A stretch of DNA of 62,541 nucleotides, from NCBI GenBank assembly GCA_015064745.1, contig SVRR01000007.1, forward strand, positions 1-62,541, in the 5' to 3' direction. Positions 8,096 to 16,172 of this stretch are shown piece by piece. The notes beneath the pieces are model-generated. The model was not told where the DNA came from. It saw nothing but the letters and a program-made list of their open reading frames with translations, and made no database searches. Position 1 is the first letter of the stretch. Every line of letters begins with the position of its first letter. The stretch is from Oscillospiraceae bacterium. Lineage in GTDB: Bacteria > Bacillota > Clostridia > Oscillospirales > CAG-272. Position numbers and translations under genes: made by a program.

Positions 8096-8371
8096 AACAA
8101 AAAAACGCTCCCGTCTCCTTGTTGCTTCAAAGAGACGAAAACGCAAACACTACGCTTCCGCGGTACCACTCTTCTTCATCCCTTGATAGGATGCCCTTTC
8201 GATGCCGACACACCGTAACTCTGTAACGGGAGTTCCCGTCTGCCACTACTTCGGTTCATGACAGCCGCTCCGCGGTGAGTTCCGCAAAATTCTCCCGACG
8301 CCTCGCACCGCCCGACGTCTCTCTGAAAGGAAAGATTTTCGCATACTATTCCGCATCGTTGCGTTTATGAT
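8096..8371 (-). promoter_or_regulatory. T-box riboswitch leader, leucine specific (specifier CUC)
   Basis: On the minus strand the T-box core GTGGTACCGCGG lies at 8169-8158. Stem I has a specifier loop with 5' side AATAGTA (the AGTA S-turn) and 3' side GAACTCA, flanked by pairing GCGG/CCGC; the specifier is CTC at 8279-8277, a leucine codon. The terminator stem CGTCTC/GAGACG (8137-8112), extended by UUUU/GGAG wobble pairs, is followed by a U run at 8105-8098. Uncharged tRNA-Leu should stabilise the antiterminator and switch on the two downstream genes when leucine is scarce. Confidence 0.92.
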
Positions 8372-8376
8372 AAAAA

Positions 8377-8405
8377 ATTATAGCATGGGTTTTTCCGTTT
8401 GTCAA
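8377..8405 (-). promoter_or_regulatory. Sigma-A promoter of the leucine T-box operon
   Basis: TTGACA at 8405-8400, exactly 17 bases, then TATAAT at 8382-8377: a perfect consensus promoter. Transcription should begin near 8371, just ahead of stem I of the T-box. Confidence 0.9.
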
Positions 8406-8450
8406 GGACTTTTTCGAAAAATATTTCCTTTATATTGTATTCCCAACGAA

Positions 8451-8476
8451 AAAAAGCGGAGATGTCTCCGCTTTTT
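8451..8476 (-). terminator. Terminator after the amidohydrolase gene
   Basis: AAAAAGCGGAG / CTCCGCTTTTT stem immediately after the amidohydrolase stop codon, with T runs on both strands. It separates this transcript from the leucine T-box promoter. Confidence 0.88.
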
Positions 8477-8477
8477 C

Positions 8478-9269
8478 TTACAAATGCAAAAGACGCTTTG
8501 CATTTTCGCTGTATATCATCGCAAGCTCTCCCTCGGTGAGAGAAAGCGACGAAAGAAGCCTCTTTTCCATATCCGGGCTGTGCCACGGAGAATCCGTCCC
8601 GAAAAGCATACGCTCAACACCGTGCTTCTCAATGATTTTTGCCGCATAATATTTTGGCATCGTTGCATAAGCGAAGGAGGTATCAAAATAGAGATTTTCC
8701 CCCGCCAGGTGGGCAAGCACTCCCTCATAAGAGTTCACACCGCCGAAATGGGCGGCGATCACGGGCGTATCAAAATACGCAAGCGCGCGCTTCATTTTTT
8801 CGGGCGTGCCGCCGTAGGGCGGCGCATAGCCGTAATCCACGCCTGCGTGGAACACGGTGATAAGCCCTAATGCGGATATTTTCCTGTAAAGGGGGATCAT
8901 TTTGTCGTCGTCGGCGTCAAATCCCTGATAATCGGGATGAAGCTTGACACCGCGCAATCCCATGGTTGCAATGCGTTCCAGCTCCTCGCAAGCATCGGGC
9001 GCATGCGGATATACCGAGCCAAAGGCAACGAACCCCTCCCTCTCGTTAAGGCTTGCCGCAAAGTCGTTGACGCTCCCCTGCTGATGGGCGTTGGTCGCGA
9101 TCGAAAGCACCACCGACAGATCGACGCCGCCCTCTCGCATGCTCTTTAACAGCCCGTCCGCCGTACCGTCGGTATAGGGGTAAAGTCCGCCCGAGGCGTC
9201 CGCCAGCTTTTCAATCGCGCGCGGCGCTATCTTGTCGGGAAAGACGTGGGTATGAAAATCTATGACCAT
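8478..9269 (-). CDS. Amidohydrolase (Amidohydro_2 / PF04909 type metal-dependent hydrolase)
   Basis: A 263-residue TIM-barrel hydrolase. It starts with the metal motif DFHTH (residues 4-8), has GVKLHPDYQG in the middle (residue about 130), FHAG for a further histidine, AAHFGG for another, and ends with the FGTDSPWH motif carrying the last metal aspartate. This set is typical of the amidohydrolase-2 branch, which includes decarboxylases and lactone or amide hydrolases; the substrate cannot be read from sequence. The ribosome site GAGGAAAA is close to the ATG. It lies 70 bases downstream of ileS in the same direction with only a hairpin lacking a T run between them, so partial co-transcription with ileS is possible. 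Confidence 0.85.
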   Translation of the reverse strand: MVIDFHTHVFPDKIAPRAIEKLADASGGLYPYTDGTADGLLKSMREGGVDLSVVLSIATNAHQQGSVNDFAASLNEREGFVAFGSVYPHAPDACEELERIATMGLRGVKLHPDYQGFDADDDKMIPLYRKISALGLITVFHAGVDYGYAPPYGGTPEKMKRALAYFDTPVIAAHFGGVNSYEGVLAHLAGENLYFDTSFAYATMPKYYAAKIIEKHGVERMLFGTDSPWHSPDMEKRLLSSLSLTEGELAMIYSENAKRLLHL

Positions 9270-9286
9270 TGCTTTTCCTCTTTTTA

Positions 9287-9308
9287 GGGGGTGCCCTGCG
9301 GCACCCCC
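9287..9308. other. GC-rich intercistronic hairpin between ileS and the amidohydrolase gene
   Basis: GGGGGTGCC / GGCACCCCC, a 9-bp perfect stem with loop CTGC. On the minus strand, in the direction of both genes, it is followed by an A-rich stretch, not a T run, so it is not a standard terminator; it could protect the ileS transcript end or be a processing site. Confidence 0.6.
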
Positions 9309-9339
9309 ATTTTGATTATTATTTCCCGAAAAGGGCAGA

Positions 9340-12300
9340 TTAAACCCTTACAAGGGCAATGGTTGCCTTTTCGTCGTTGATCGACCAAGCTTTGCCCTCT
9401 GCCTCGTCGGTGTAGGTAAAGCTCTCGGCAAGAACGACTCCCGCGATCTGCGCCTCGTTCTTTTGCATGATAGCGGCGAGTCTCGCGTTGCCGCCTAACG
9501 TCACGCGAATGCGGTCGGTCACGTCGTAGCCGTTTTCCTTACGCATGGTCTGGATCTTGCTGATAAGCTCGTTGACGTAGCCCTCCTCGATCAGCGCGGG
9601 GGTGAGGTTTTTGTCAAGCACCACGGTAACGCCGCGGTCGCTGACCGTTTCAAAGCCTTCCTGCTTCACCATGTCGATCAAGAGATCGTCACGCGTGAGC
9701 TCGGCAACCGTGTCGCCGACGGTGAGAGAAAGCACACCCTTTTCCTCAAGCTCTGCCATCGCCGCATTGCCGTCAAGAGAATCGAGCGCCGCCTTGATGC
9801 CGCCGAGGATCTTGCCGTACTTCGGACCGACGGTACGAAGCTGGGGCTTAAAGGTGTAGGTGGTGAACTGCGAAAGGCTGTCGGTAAAGATGACCTCCTT
9901 GACGTTCAGCTCATCCTTGATGATATCGCAGAAGAAGGGAGGAAGCACCTCGTCCGCCTTGACGAACATTCTGCCGATGGGCTGACGGTTCTTGATCGAG
10001 GCGGCATTTCTTGCCGAACGGCCGAGCACGGTGACAGCCAAGACCTCCTTCATACGAGCCTCAAGCTCACGGTCGATATACTTCTCGTCTGCCACGGGGA
10101 AGGCGCACAGATGCACGCTCTCGGGTGCGGTCTCGTCTTCGCCTGCCACGAGGTTTTGATACATATCCTCTGCCATAAAGGGAAGCAGAGGAGCCACCGT
10201 CTTAACGGTGGTCACGAGGGCGGTGTAAAGGGTCATATAAGCGGCGACCTTATCCGCCGTCATCTCCTTGCCCCAATAACGCTCACGGTTGCAGCGCACG
10301 TACCAGTTGGACATCTCATCCACAAAGTCGTCAAGCGCTCTCGTCGCTTCGGGAATTTGATACTTTTCAAGGCAAGCATCCACCGTCTTCACCATGGTGT
10401 GAAGGCGGGAGAGCAGCCACTTATCCATGACGGTCAGGGTGCCGTCGTCCAAAGCGTACTTTCCGGGCTCAAACCCATCGATGCTCGCGTAAAGGGTAAA
10501 GAAGGCGTAGGTGTTCCAAAGCGTACCCATAAACTTTCTCTGTCCCTCCACCACAGCCTCACGGAAGAAGCGGTTGGGAAGCCAAGGGGCGGAGTTGGAA
10601 TAGAAATACCAACGGATCGCGTCCGCGCCGAATTCTTCAAGTGCCTCAAAGGGGTCAACGGCGTTGCCCTTGGACTTGGACATCTTTTGTCCGTCCTTAT
10701 CCAGCACGTGACCCAGCACGAGCACGTTCTTATAGGGCGCTTTATCAAAGATCAGGGTGGAGATCGCCATCAGGGAATAGAACCATCCGCGCGTCTGGTC
10801 AACGCCCTCGGAGATCCAATCCGCGGGGAAATGCTTATCGAAGATCTCCTTGTTCTCAAAGGGATAATGCCACTGCGCGAAGGGCATTGCACCCGAGTCA
10901 AACCAGCAGTCGATGACCTCGGGCACACGGCGCATCTCACCGCCGCAATCGGGACAGGTAATGGTCACGTCGTCGATATAAGGACGGTGAAGCTCGATCT
11001 TGTCGGGGCAGTTCTTCGACATCGCCTTCAACTCCTCCACAGAGCCGATTGCGTGCGTCTTTCCGCAAGAGCATTCCCAGATGTTCAGCGGCGTACCCCA
11101 ATAACGGTTACGGGAAAGACCCCAGTCTTGGATGTTCTCCAACCAGTCGCCGAAGCGTCCCTTACCGATGTTTTCGGGAATCCAGTTGACGGTCGCGTTG
11201 TTGGCAAGGAGCTGATCCTTCACCGCCGTCATGCGGATAAACCAAGACTCACGCGCGTAGTAGATCAGAGGGGTGTTACAGCGCCAGCAATGGGGATAAT
11301 CATGCTCGAACTTGGGTGCGGAGAACAGCTTGCCCTCCTTGTCAAGGTCAACGAGCACGAGGGGATCGGCGTCCTTGACGAACTTGCCCGCATAGGGGGT
11401 CTCGGCAGTCATCTCACCCTTGCCGTCCACGAACTGCACGAAGGGAAGGTCGTAGTTTCTGCCGACGCGCGAGTCGTCCTCACCGAAGGCAGGCGCAATA
11501 TGAACGATACCCGTACCGTCCGACATGGTAACGTAGCCGTCCACGGTCACGAAATGTGCCTTTTTCTTTTGTCTTGCCGCTTCGGCGCCCGTGCAGGCAA
11601 AGAGAGGCTCGTACGCCATGCCTTCCAGCGACGCACCCGTCATTCTTTCAAGAATTTCATACGCCGGCGCGTCTTCCTTGGCAAGCGTGCCGAGAACGCT
11701 GTCAAGCAGTGCCTCTGCCATGTAGTAGGTGTAGCCGTCCTGTGCCTTGACCTTCACGTAGGTCTCCTTGGGGTTGACGCAAAGAGCCACGTTGGAGGGA
11801 AGCGTCCAAGGGGTGGTCGTCCAAGCGAGAAGATAAGCGTCCTCGCCCAAAACGCGGAAGCGCACGACTGCCGAACGCTCCTTGACCGTCTTATAGCCCT
11901 GTGCCACCTCGTGGCTGGAAAGGGGGGTGCCGCAGCGCGGGCAATAGGGAACGATCTTAAAGCCCTTGTAAAGCAGTCCCTTGTCAAAAATCTTTTTGAG
12001 CGCCCACCACTCCGACTCGATAAACTCGTCGTGATAGGTAACGTAAGGGTCGTTCATATCCGCCCAGAAGCCGACGCGGTCGGAAAAATCCTCCCACATT
12101 CCCTTATACTTCCAAACGCTCTCCTTACACTTGCCGATGAAGGGGTCGAGACCGTATGCCTCGATCTGCTCCTTGCCGTCAAGACCCAAGAGCTTTTCCA
12201 CTTCAAGCTCAACAGGCAGACCGTGGGTATCCCAGCCCGCCTTACGGACGACCTCATACCCCTTCATGGTGCGGTAGCGAGGGATCATATCCTTGATAAC

Positions 12301-12486
12301 GCGGGTCAAGACGTGCCCGATATGGGGCTTACCGTTGGCGGTCGGCGGACCGTCGTAGAAGGTAAAGGAGGGTGCGCCCTCTCGCATCTCCACACTCTTT
12401 TCGAAGATGCCCTTCTCGTTCCAGAACTTGAGCGTTGCCGCCTCTCTTTCCTTAAAGCCGAGGCTGGTGGGAACTTTCTTAAACAT
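9340..12486 (-). CDS. ileS: Isoleucyl-tRNA synthetase
   Basis: Charges tRNA-Ile with isoleucine and edits misactivated valine. The product is 1048 residues, longer than the roughly 920 of the Bacillus subtilis enzyme and in the range of the long, eukaryote-like type 2 IleS. Visible motifs are the class I HIGH signature in GKPHIGH (H55-H58), GWDTHGLPVE, YCPRCGTPLSSHE, the editing-domain region WTTTPWTLPSN and KMSKS in DGQKMSKSKGN near residue 600. The start at 12486 (MFKKVPT) has GGAGG seven bases upstream; the longer open frame reads into the T-box terminator. Controlled by the isoleucine T-box upstream. Type 2 enzymes are often insensitive to mupirocin; that would be inference here. Confidence 0.95.
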   Translation of the reverse strand: MFKKVPTSLGFKEREAATLKFWNEKGIFEKSVEMREGAPSFTFYDGPPTANGKPHIGHVLTRVIKDMIPRYRTMKGYEVVRKAGWDTHGLPVELEVEKLLGLDGKEQIEAYGLDPFIGKCKESVWKYKGMWEDFSDRVGFWADMNDPYVTYHDEFIESEWWALKKIFDKGLLYKGFKIVPYCPRCGTPLSSHEVAQGYKTVKERSAVVRFRVLGEDAYLLAWTTTPWTLPSNVALCVNPKETYVKVKAQDGYTYYMAEALLDSVLGTLAKEDAPAYEILERMTGASLEGMAYEPLFACTGAEAARQKKKAHFVTVDGYVTMSDGTGIVHIAPAFGEDDSRVGRNYDLPFVQFVDGKGEMTAETPYAGKFVKDADPLVLVDLDKEGKLFSAPKFEHDYPHCWRCNTPLIYYARESWFIRMTAVKDQLLANNATVNWIPENIGKGRFGDWLENIQDWGLSRNRYWGTPLNIWECSCGKTHAIGSVEELKAMSKNCPDKIELHRPYIDDVTITCPDCGGEMRRVPEVIDCWFDSGAMPFAQWHYPFENKEIFDKHFPADWISEGVDQTRGWFYSLMAISTLIFDKAPYKNVLVLGHVLDKDGQKMSKSKGNAVDPFEALEEFGADAIRWYFYSNSAPWLPNRFFREAVVEGQRKFMGTLWNTYAFFTLYASIDGFEPGKYALDDGTLTVMDKWLLSRLHTMVKTVDACLEKYQIPEATRALDDFVDEMSNWYVRCNRERYWGKEMTADKVAAYMTLYTALVTTVKTVAPLLPFMAEDMYQNLVAGEDETAPESVHLCAFPVADEKYIDRELEARMKEVLAVTVLGRSARNAASIKNRQPIGRMFVKADEVLPPFFCDIIKDELNVKEVIFTDSLSQFTTYTFKPQLRTVGPKYGKILGGIKAALDSLDGNAAMAELEEKGVLSLTVGDTVAELTRDDLLIDMVKQEGFETVSDRGVTVVLDKNLTPALIEEGYVNELISKIQTMRKENGYDVTDRIRVTLGGNARLAAIMQKNEAQIAGVVLAESFTYTDEAEGKAWSINDEKATIALVRV

Positions 12487-12518
12487 ATTTTCCTCCAAGA
12501 CTTTTGTCGTTGTTTTAC

Positions 12519-12762
12519 AAAAAAATAAAAGCCTTTCCTGCACGAACAAGAAAAGCAATCTGCCCTTACCACTTATTCCATACCCACGATATGTCGTCCT
12601 TTTACGGCGGACTCCCGTCGCGCCTTACTCCGTTCGGGCGCGCGGCTCGGAAGTGATCTTCGATGTCCCTCACCACATGCCGTCTTGCACCGTACACGGC
12701 TCGCTGAATGGGCTTTGGGGTCTACTCTCTTCGTCACAGCCTTTGTGATTTTGATTTTTCGT
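12519..12762 (-). promoter_or_regulatory. T-box riboswitch leader, isoleucine specific (specifier AUC)
   Basis: The minus-strand leader has the AGTA S-turn (in GAGAGTAGA), then CGAAG/CTTCCG pairing around a loop holding the specifier ATC at 12657-12655, an isoleucine codon. The T-box core is a variant: AAGTGGTAAGGG at 12574-12563 keeps UGG for the tRNA end but lacks the usual ACCGCG. The terminator is a 10-bp stem GCTTTTCTTG / CAGGAAAGGC (12556-12531) followed by a long U run. It fits ileS directly downstream. Confidence 0.88.
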
Positions 12763-12768
12763 TTTTAT

Positions 12769-12797
12769 ATTATAATACATATTTTCCTCTCTGTCAA
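12769..12797 (-). promoter_or_regulatory. Sigma-A promoter of ileS
   Basis: TTGACA at 12797-12792, 17 bases, TATAAT at 12774-12769. A consensus promoter that places the transcript start about seven bases further on, ahead of T-box stem I. Confidence 0.9.
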
Positions 12798-12905
12798 GTG
12801 TTTTTACAAAGTCGCGCCGAAAAATGCGTTTTTTACAAAAAACCTCTTTATTTCTTGAAAAAATTATAGTATAATAATTTGATTAAAGCGATAAGGAGAG
12901 ATAAA

Positions 12906-14936
12906 ATGAAGCGCAAAGAGGCATTGCCGGAACTGTTATCCCCCGCAGGGAGTGAAGCGGCACTTCTTGCCGCCATCGCGGGCGGCGCTGACGCCGTATA
13001 TCTCGGCATGCGCGAGGGCGCGTCCAACGCGCGCACCCTTGCCGAAAACTTTGACCGTGAACAGCTCTCGCGCCTCATTCCCCTCGCCCACGCGCACGGC
13101 GTGAAAATTTACGTCACGCTCAACACGCTGACCTACGACAGCGAGATCGCCGAGATCGTTTCGCTTGCGCGGTTTCTTTACGAAGCGGGAGCCGATGCCG
13201 CCATCGTCGCCGACCTCGGGCTTGCCTATGAGATAAGAAAGGCAGTCCCCCGTCTTTCCTTGCACGCCTCAACACAGGCGTTTACCCATTCGACCCGCAC
13301 GGCAGAAGCGCTTTCCCAACTCGGCTTTTCGCGCGTCGTGCTCGCCCGTGAGCTTTCAGAGGACAGCATTCGCGAAATTACGGAAAAGGCGGCGTGCGAG
13401 ACCGAAATTTTCTTGCACGGCGCGCTCTGCGTCAGCCATTCGGGCGAATGCCTTTTTTCCTCGCTCGTGGGCGGCAGAAGCGGCAACCGCGGTGCTTGCG
13501 CCCAGCCCTGCCGTCTGCCCTATAACGGCACCTATCCCCTCAGCCTCAAGGACTATTCCCTCGCCCGCCATATTCCCGCCCTGATAGATTCGGGCGTAGC
13601 CTCCCTTAAAATCGAGGGGCGCATGAAAAGCCCCGCCTACGTCTTTGGCGTTACCCGCATTTTCCGCCGTCTGCTTGACGAAGGCCGCCCCGCCAACGAC
13701 GACGAGATGACCGCCCTTGCGCGCATTTTCTCGCGTGACGGCTTTACCGACGGCTATTTTACGGGAAATCTCACAAGCATGGGCGGCGTCCGCCGTGAGG
13801 AGGACAAGCAATCCTCCCGCACCGAGGACGTGCAAATTTCGCCGCTTCCCCCCATTCCTCTTACGGCAAGGGCTGTCTTAAAGCAGGGGCGTCCCGCCTC
13901 TCTCCTTCTCTCCTTCACCGCCAAAAACGGAAAACGCTATACCGCCACGGCAGAGGGAAGTATGCCCGAACCCGCCCAAAATGCCGCGCTGACACCCGAA
14001 AATGTAAAGGATAGGTTAGCAAAGCTCGGTGGCACGGGATTTGCACTCGCAGAAATCGACCTTGCGCTTGACGAGGGGCTGTTCCTTCCCGTCGGTGCGC
14101 TCAACGCGCTACGGCGTGACGCTGTTGCCGCGCTTACCCGCGCGCTTGCCGAGTGCGAGGAGGAGAGCCATGCCGCCCCTCTCCCACTTCCTGCCGTTAC
14201 ACACACCGAAGAGGGAAAGCCGCTTCATACCGCCCATATTTACCGTGCCGATACCTTTGCCGCCATGGACACGAGTGGCTTTGATATCACCTTCCTCTCC
14301 CTCGAAGCCGCCGCTTCCCTTCCCACAGGCGCAAAGATACCCAACGGCGTCGCTCTGCCGCCCGTGCTTTTCGACCGCGAGGAAGCCCTCATCCGACCGA
14401 CGCTTCTTTCGCTTGCCGCAAAGGGCGTCAAATACGCCCTCGTCTCTTCCGTCGGACAGATATCTCTCGCACGCGAGTGCGGTCTTGTTCCCTTTGGCGA
14501 CCTGCGCTTAAATATTGCCAACCGCCCTGCCGCCGCGCTTTACCGCAGTATGGGACTCGTCGGCTTTCTCGCTTCGGCGGAATGCACCCCTGCCGCCGCA
14601 CGCGCTCTTTCGGGGGCTGTCGTCAGCTACGGAAGACTTCCCCTCATGCTGACCGAGCGTTGCTTCGTCAAGGAGCTTTACGGCTGTGACGCCTGCGGCA
14701 CAGCAACCCTCACCGACCGCCGCGGCGTTGCCTTCCCCGTGATACGCGAATATCCCCACCGATGCCTCGTCGTCAACAGTCTACCGACCTATCTTGCCGA
14801 CACAAAGGCACTTGACGCACCCCTTGCCACCCACATGATCTTCACCGTGGAAGAGCCAAAGGAGGCACTCGCCGTCCTATGCGCCTATCGCGCGCGCACC
14901 CCTCTTCCCTATCCCGTACGCCGCGCCTTCAAATAA
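12906..14936 (+). CDS. U32 family protein (peptidase U32 / tRNA-rRNA hydroxylation type) with DUF3656-like C-terminus
   Basis: A 676-residue protein. Residues 1 to about 300 are a U32 TIM barrel beginning ELLSPAGS..ALLAAIAGGADAVYLG, with SLHASTQ and the cysteine motif around 178-210 (Cys-Val-Ser-His-Ser-Gly-Glu-Cys, then Cys and Cys in ACAQPCR). In studied relatives (RlhA, TrhP, UbiU/V) these cysteines hold an iron-sulfur cluster and the proteins support hydroxylation of RNA or quinones; the peptidase name is historical. The long C-terminal half corresponds to the collagenase-like/DUF3656 region. The start follows AAGGAGAG at 12892. Upstream is a TATAAT at 12870-12875 with only a weak -35. 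First gene of a run with maf-nth, rnmV and a serine hydrolase. Confidence 0.85.
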   Translation: MKRKEALPELLSPAGSEAALLAAIAGGADAVYLGMREGASNARTLAENFDREQLSRLIPLAHAHGVKIYVTLNTLTYDSEIAEIVSLARFLYEAGADAAIVADLGLAYEIRKAVPRLSLHASTQAFTHSTRTAEALSQLGFSRVVLARELSEDSIREITEKAACETEIFLHGALCVSHSGECLFSSLVGGRSGNRGACAQPCRLPYNGTYPLSLKDYSLARHIPALIDSGVASLKIEGRMKSPAYVFGVTRIFRRLLDEGRPANDDEMTALARIFSRDGFTDGYFTGNLTSMGGVRREEDKQSSRTEDVQISPLPPIPLTARAVLKQGRPASLLLSFTAKNGKRYTATAEGSMPEPAQNAALTPENVKDRLAKLGGTGFALAEIDLALDEGLFLPVGALNALRRDAVAALTRALAECEEESHAAPLPLPAVTHTEEGKPLHTAHIYRADTFAAMDTSGFDITFLSLEAAASLPTGAKIPNGVALPPVLFDREEALIRPTLLSLAAKGVKYALVSSVGQISLARECGLVPFGDLRLNIANRPAAALYRSMGLVGFLASAECTPAAARALSGAVVSYGRLPLMLTERCFVKELYGCDACGTATLTDRRGVAFPVIREYPHRCLVVNSLPTYLADTKALDAPLATHMIFTVEEPKEALAVLCAYRARTPLPYPVRRAFK

Positions 14937-14954
14937 CCGAAAGGAGCAACGCTT

Positions 14955-16142
14955 ATGCTCATTCTCGCCTCAAAATCTCCCCGCCGCCGTGAGCTGATCG
15001 AAACGCTCGGCCGCCCCTTTACCGTCAAAACGGCAAACGCGGACGAAACCCTCCCTTCGGGTCTGACGCCCGCAGAGGCAGTTACCCTTCTCGCCACGCG
15101 CAAGGCGGAGGCGGGCGCCGTGGGTGAATCGCCGGACGACGTCGTCATTGGCGCCGATACCTTGGTTTTTTACGAAAACGAGCCTCTCGGCAAGCCGAAG
15201 GATGAAAAGGATGCCGTGCGTATGCTGACCTTGCTCTCGGGCACCGAGCATCTGGTCTTGACGGGGGTCGCCGTCGTGCACGGAGGCGTGACGCTTGCCG
15301 CCGCCGATACGACCGTAGTGCGCTTCCGCAAGCTTACGGAAAAGGAAATTTTACGCTACGTAAAAACGGGCGAGCCGATGGACAAGGCGGGCGCTTACGG
15401 CATTCAAGGCAAGGGCGGCAAGCTGGTCGAATCCTACCGCGGCAATTTTGACAACGTAATAGGGCTTCCCTGCACGCTGCTCGCTTCCTTGATCGAAACC
15501 GCCGAAAAGCGGTATAAAATGAAAAGGATCACCCAAAAATTAAAGGAGATCTATCCCGACGCCGCCTGCGCCTTAAAATACGGCGGCGACCCTTGGCGCT
15601 TGCTCGTCATGGGCAGGCTCTCCGCCCAATGCACCGATAAAAGAGTCAACGAGGTCTCCCTCTCCCTCTTTGAAAAATATCCCACCCCCGAAGCGATGCG
15701 CGACGCCGACCTTGCCGAATTACAAGAGGCAGTGCGCCCTTGCGGACTTCATATCACAAAAGGGCACGACTTAAAGGAAAGCGCCGCCCTTCTGCTCTCG
15801 CGCTTTGACGGCAAGCTCCCCGACACCATGGAGGAGCTGCTTCTCTTCCCCGGCGTCGGCAGAAAAATCGCCAACCTTTTGCTCGGTGACGTCTTCGGCA
15901 AGCCCGCTGTCGTGACCGACACCCATTTCATCCGCATCTGCGGAAGGCTCGGCGCCTACCCCGAAACGGAAAAAAATCCCTTTAAGATAGAGCGTATCAT
16001 GACCCCGCTGCTCTCCCCCGACGAGAGCGCCGACTTCTGCCACCGCATCGTGCAGTTCGGCAGAGACACCTGCACCGCGCGCACGCCGAGGTGCGAGGGT
16101 TGCCCGCTTTCTTCCCTTTGCGACCACGCAAAGCAGAAGTAA
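14955..16142 (+). CDS. Maf-like nucleotide pyrophosphatase fused to endonuclease III
   Basis: One 395-residue frame encodes two enzymes. Residues 1 to about 187 are Maf/YhdE: SKSPRRRELI at the start, GADTLV..E..PLGKPKD and KAGAYGIQGKGG. Maf proteins hydrolyse non-canonical nucleoside triphosphates to monophosphates. Residues about 190-395 are endonuclease III (Nth), a base-excision glycosylase/AP lyase: LSAQCTDKRVN, helix-hairpin-helix LFPGVGRKIANLLL with the catalytic lysine, the aspartate in VTDTHF, and a C-terminal iron-sulfur loop with exact C-x6-C-x2-C-x5-C spacing. The Met at the domain junction (KRYKMKRIT) has no clear ribosome site, so a true fusion is favoured. The start follows AAAGGAG. 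Joining pool cleansing to base excision makes functional sense. Confidence 0.92.
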   Translation: MLILASKSPRRRELIETLGRPFTVKTANADETLPSGLTPAEAVTLLATRKAEAGAVGESPDDVVIGADTLVFYENEPLGKPKDEKDAVRMLTLLSGTEHLVLTGVAVVHGGVTLAAADTTVVRFRKLTEKEILRYVKTGEPMDKAGAYGIQGKGGKLVESYRGNFDNVIGLPCTLLASLIETAEKRYKMKRITQKLKEIYPDAACALKYGGDPWRLLVMGRLSAQCTDKRVNEVSLSLFEKYPTPEAMRDADLAELQEAVRPCGLHITKGHDLKESAALLLSRFDGKLPDTMEELLLFPGVGRKIANLLLGDVFGKPAVVTDTHFIRICGRLGAYPETEKNPFKIERIMTPLLSPDESADFCHRIVQFGRDTCTARTPRCEGCPLSSLCDHAKQK

Positions 16143-16172
16143 AGTAAATAAAACTTCACATTTGAGGATATT

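Noticed and set aside
8365..8586. Short frame over the leucine T-box promoter
   Set aside because: It crosses a perfect promoter and a terminator and shows no protein features.
10111..12528. 805-codon open frame antisense to ileS
   Set aside because: It mirrors a gene with all class I synthetase motifs and has no start signal or domain of its own; typical of antisense frames in GC-rich genes.
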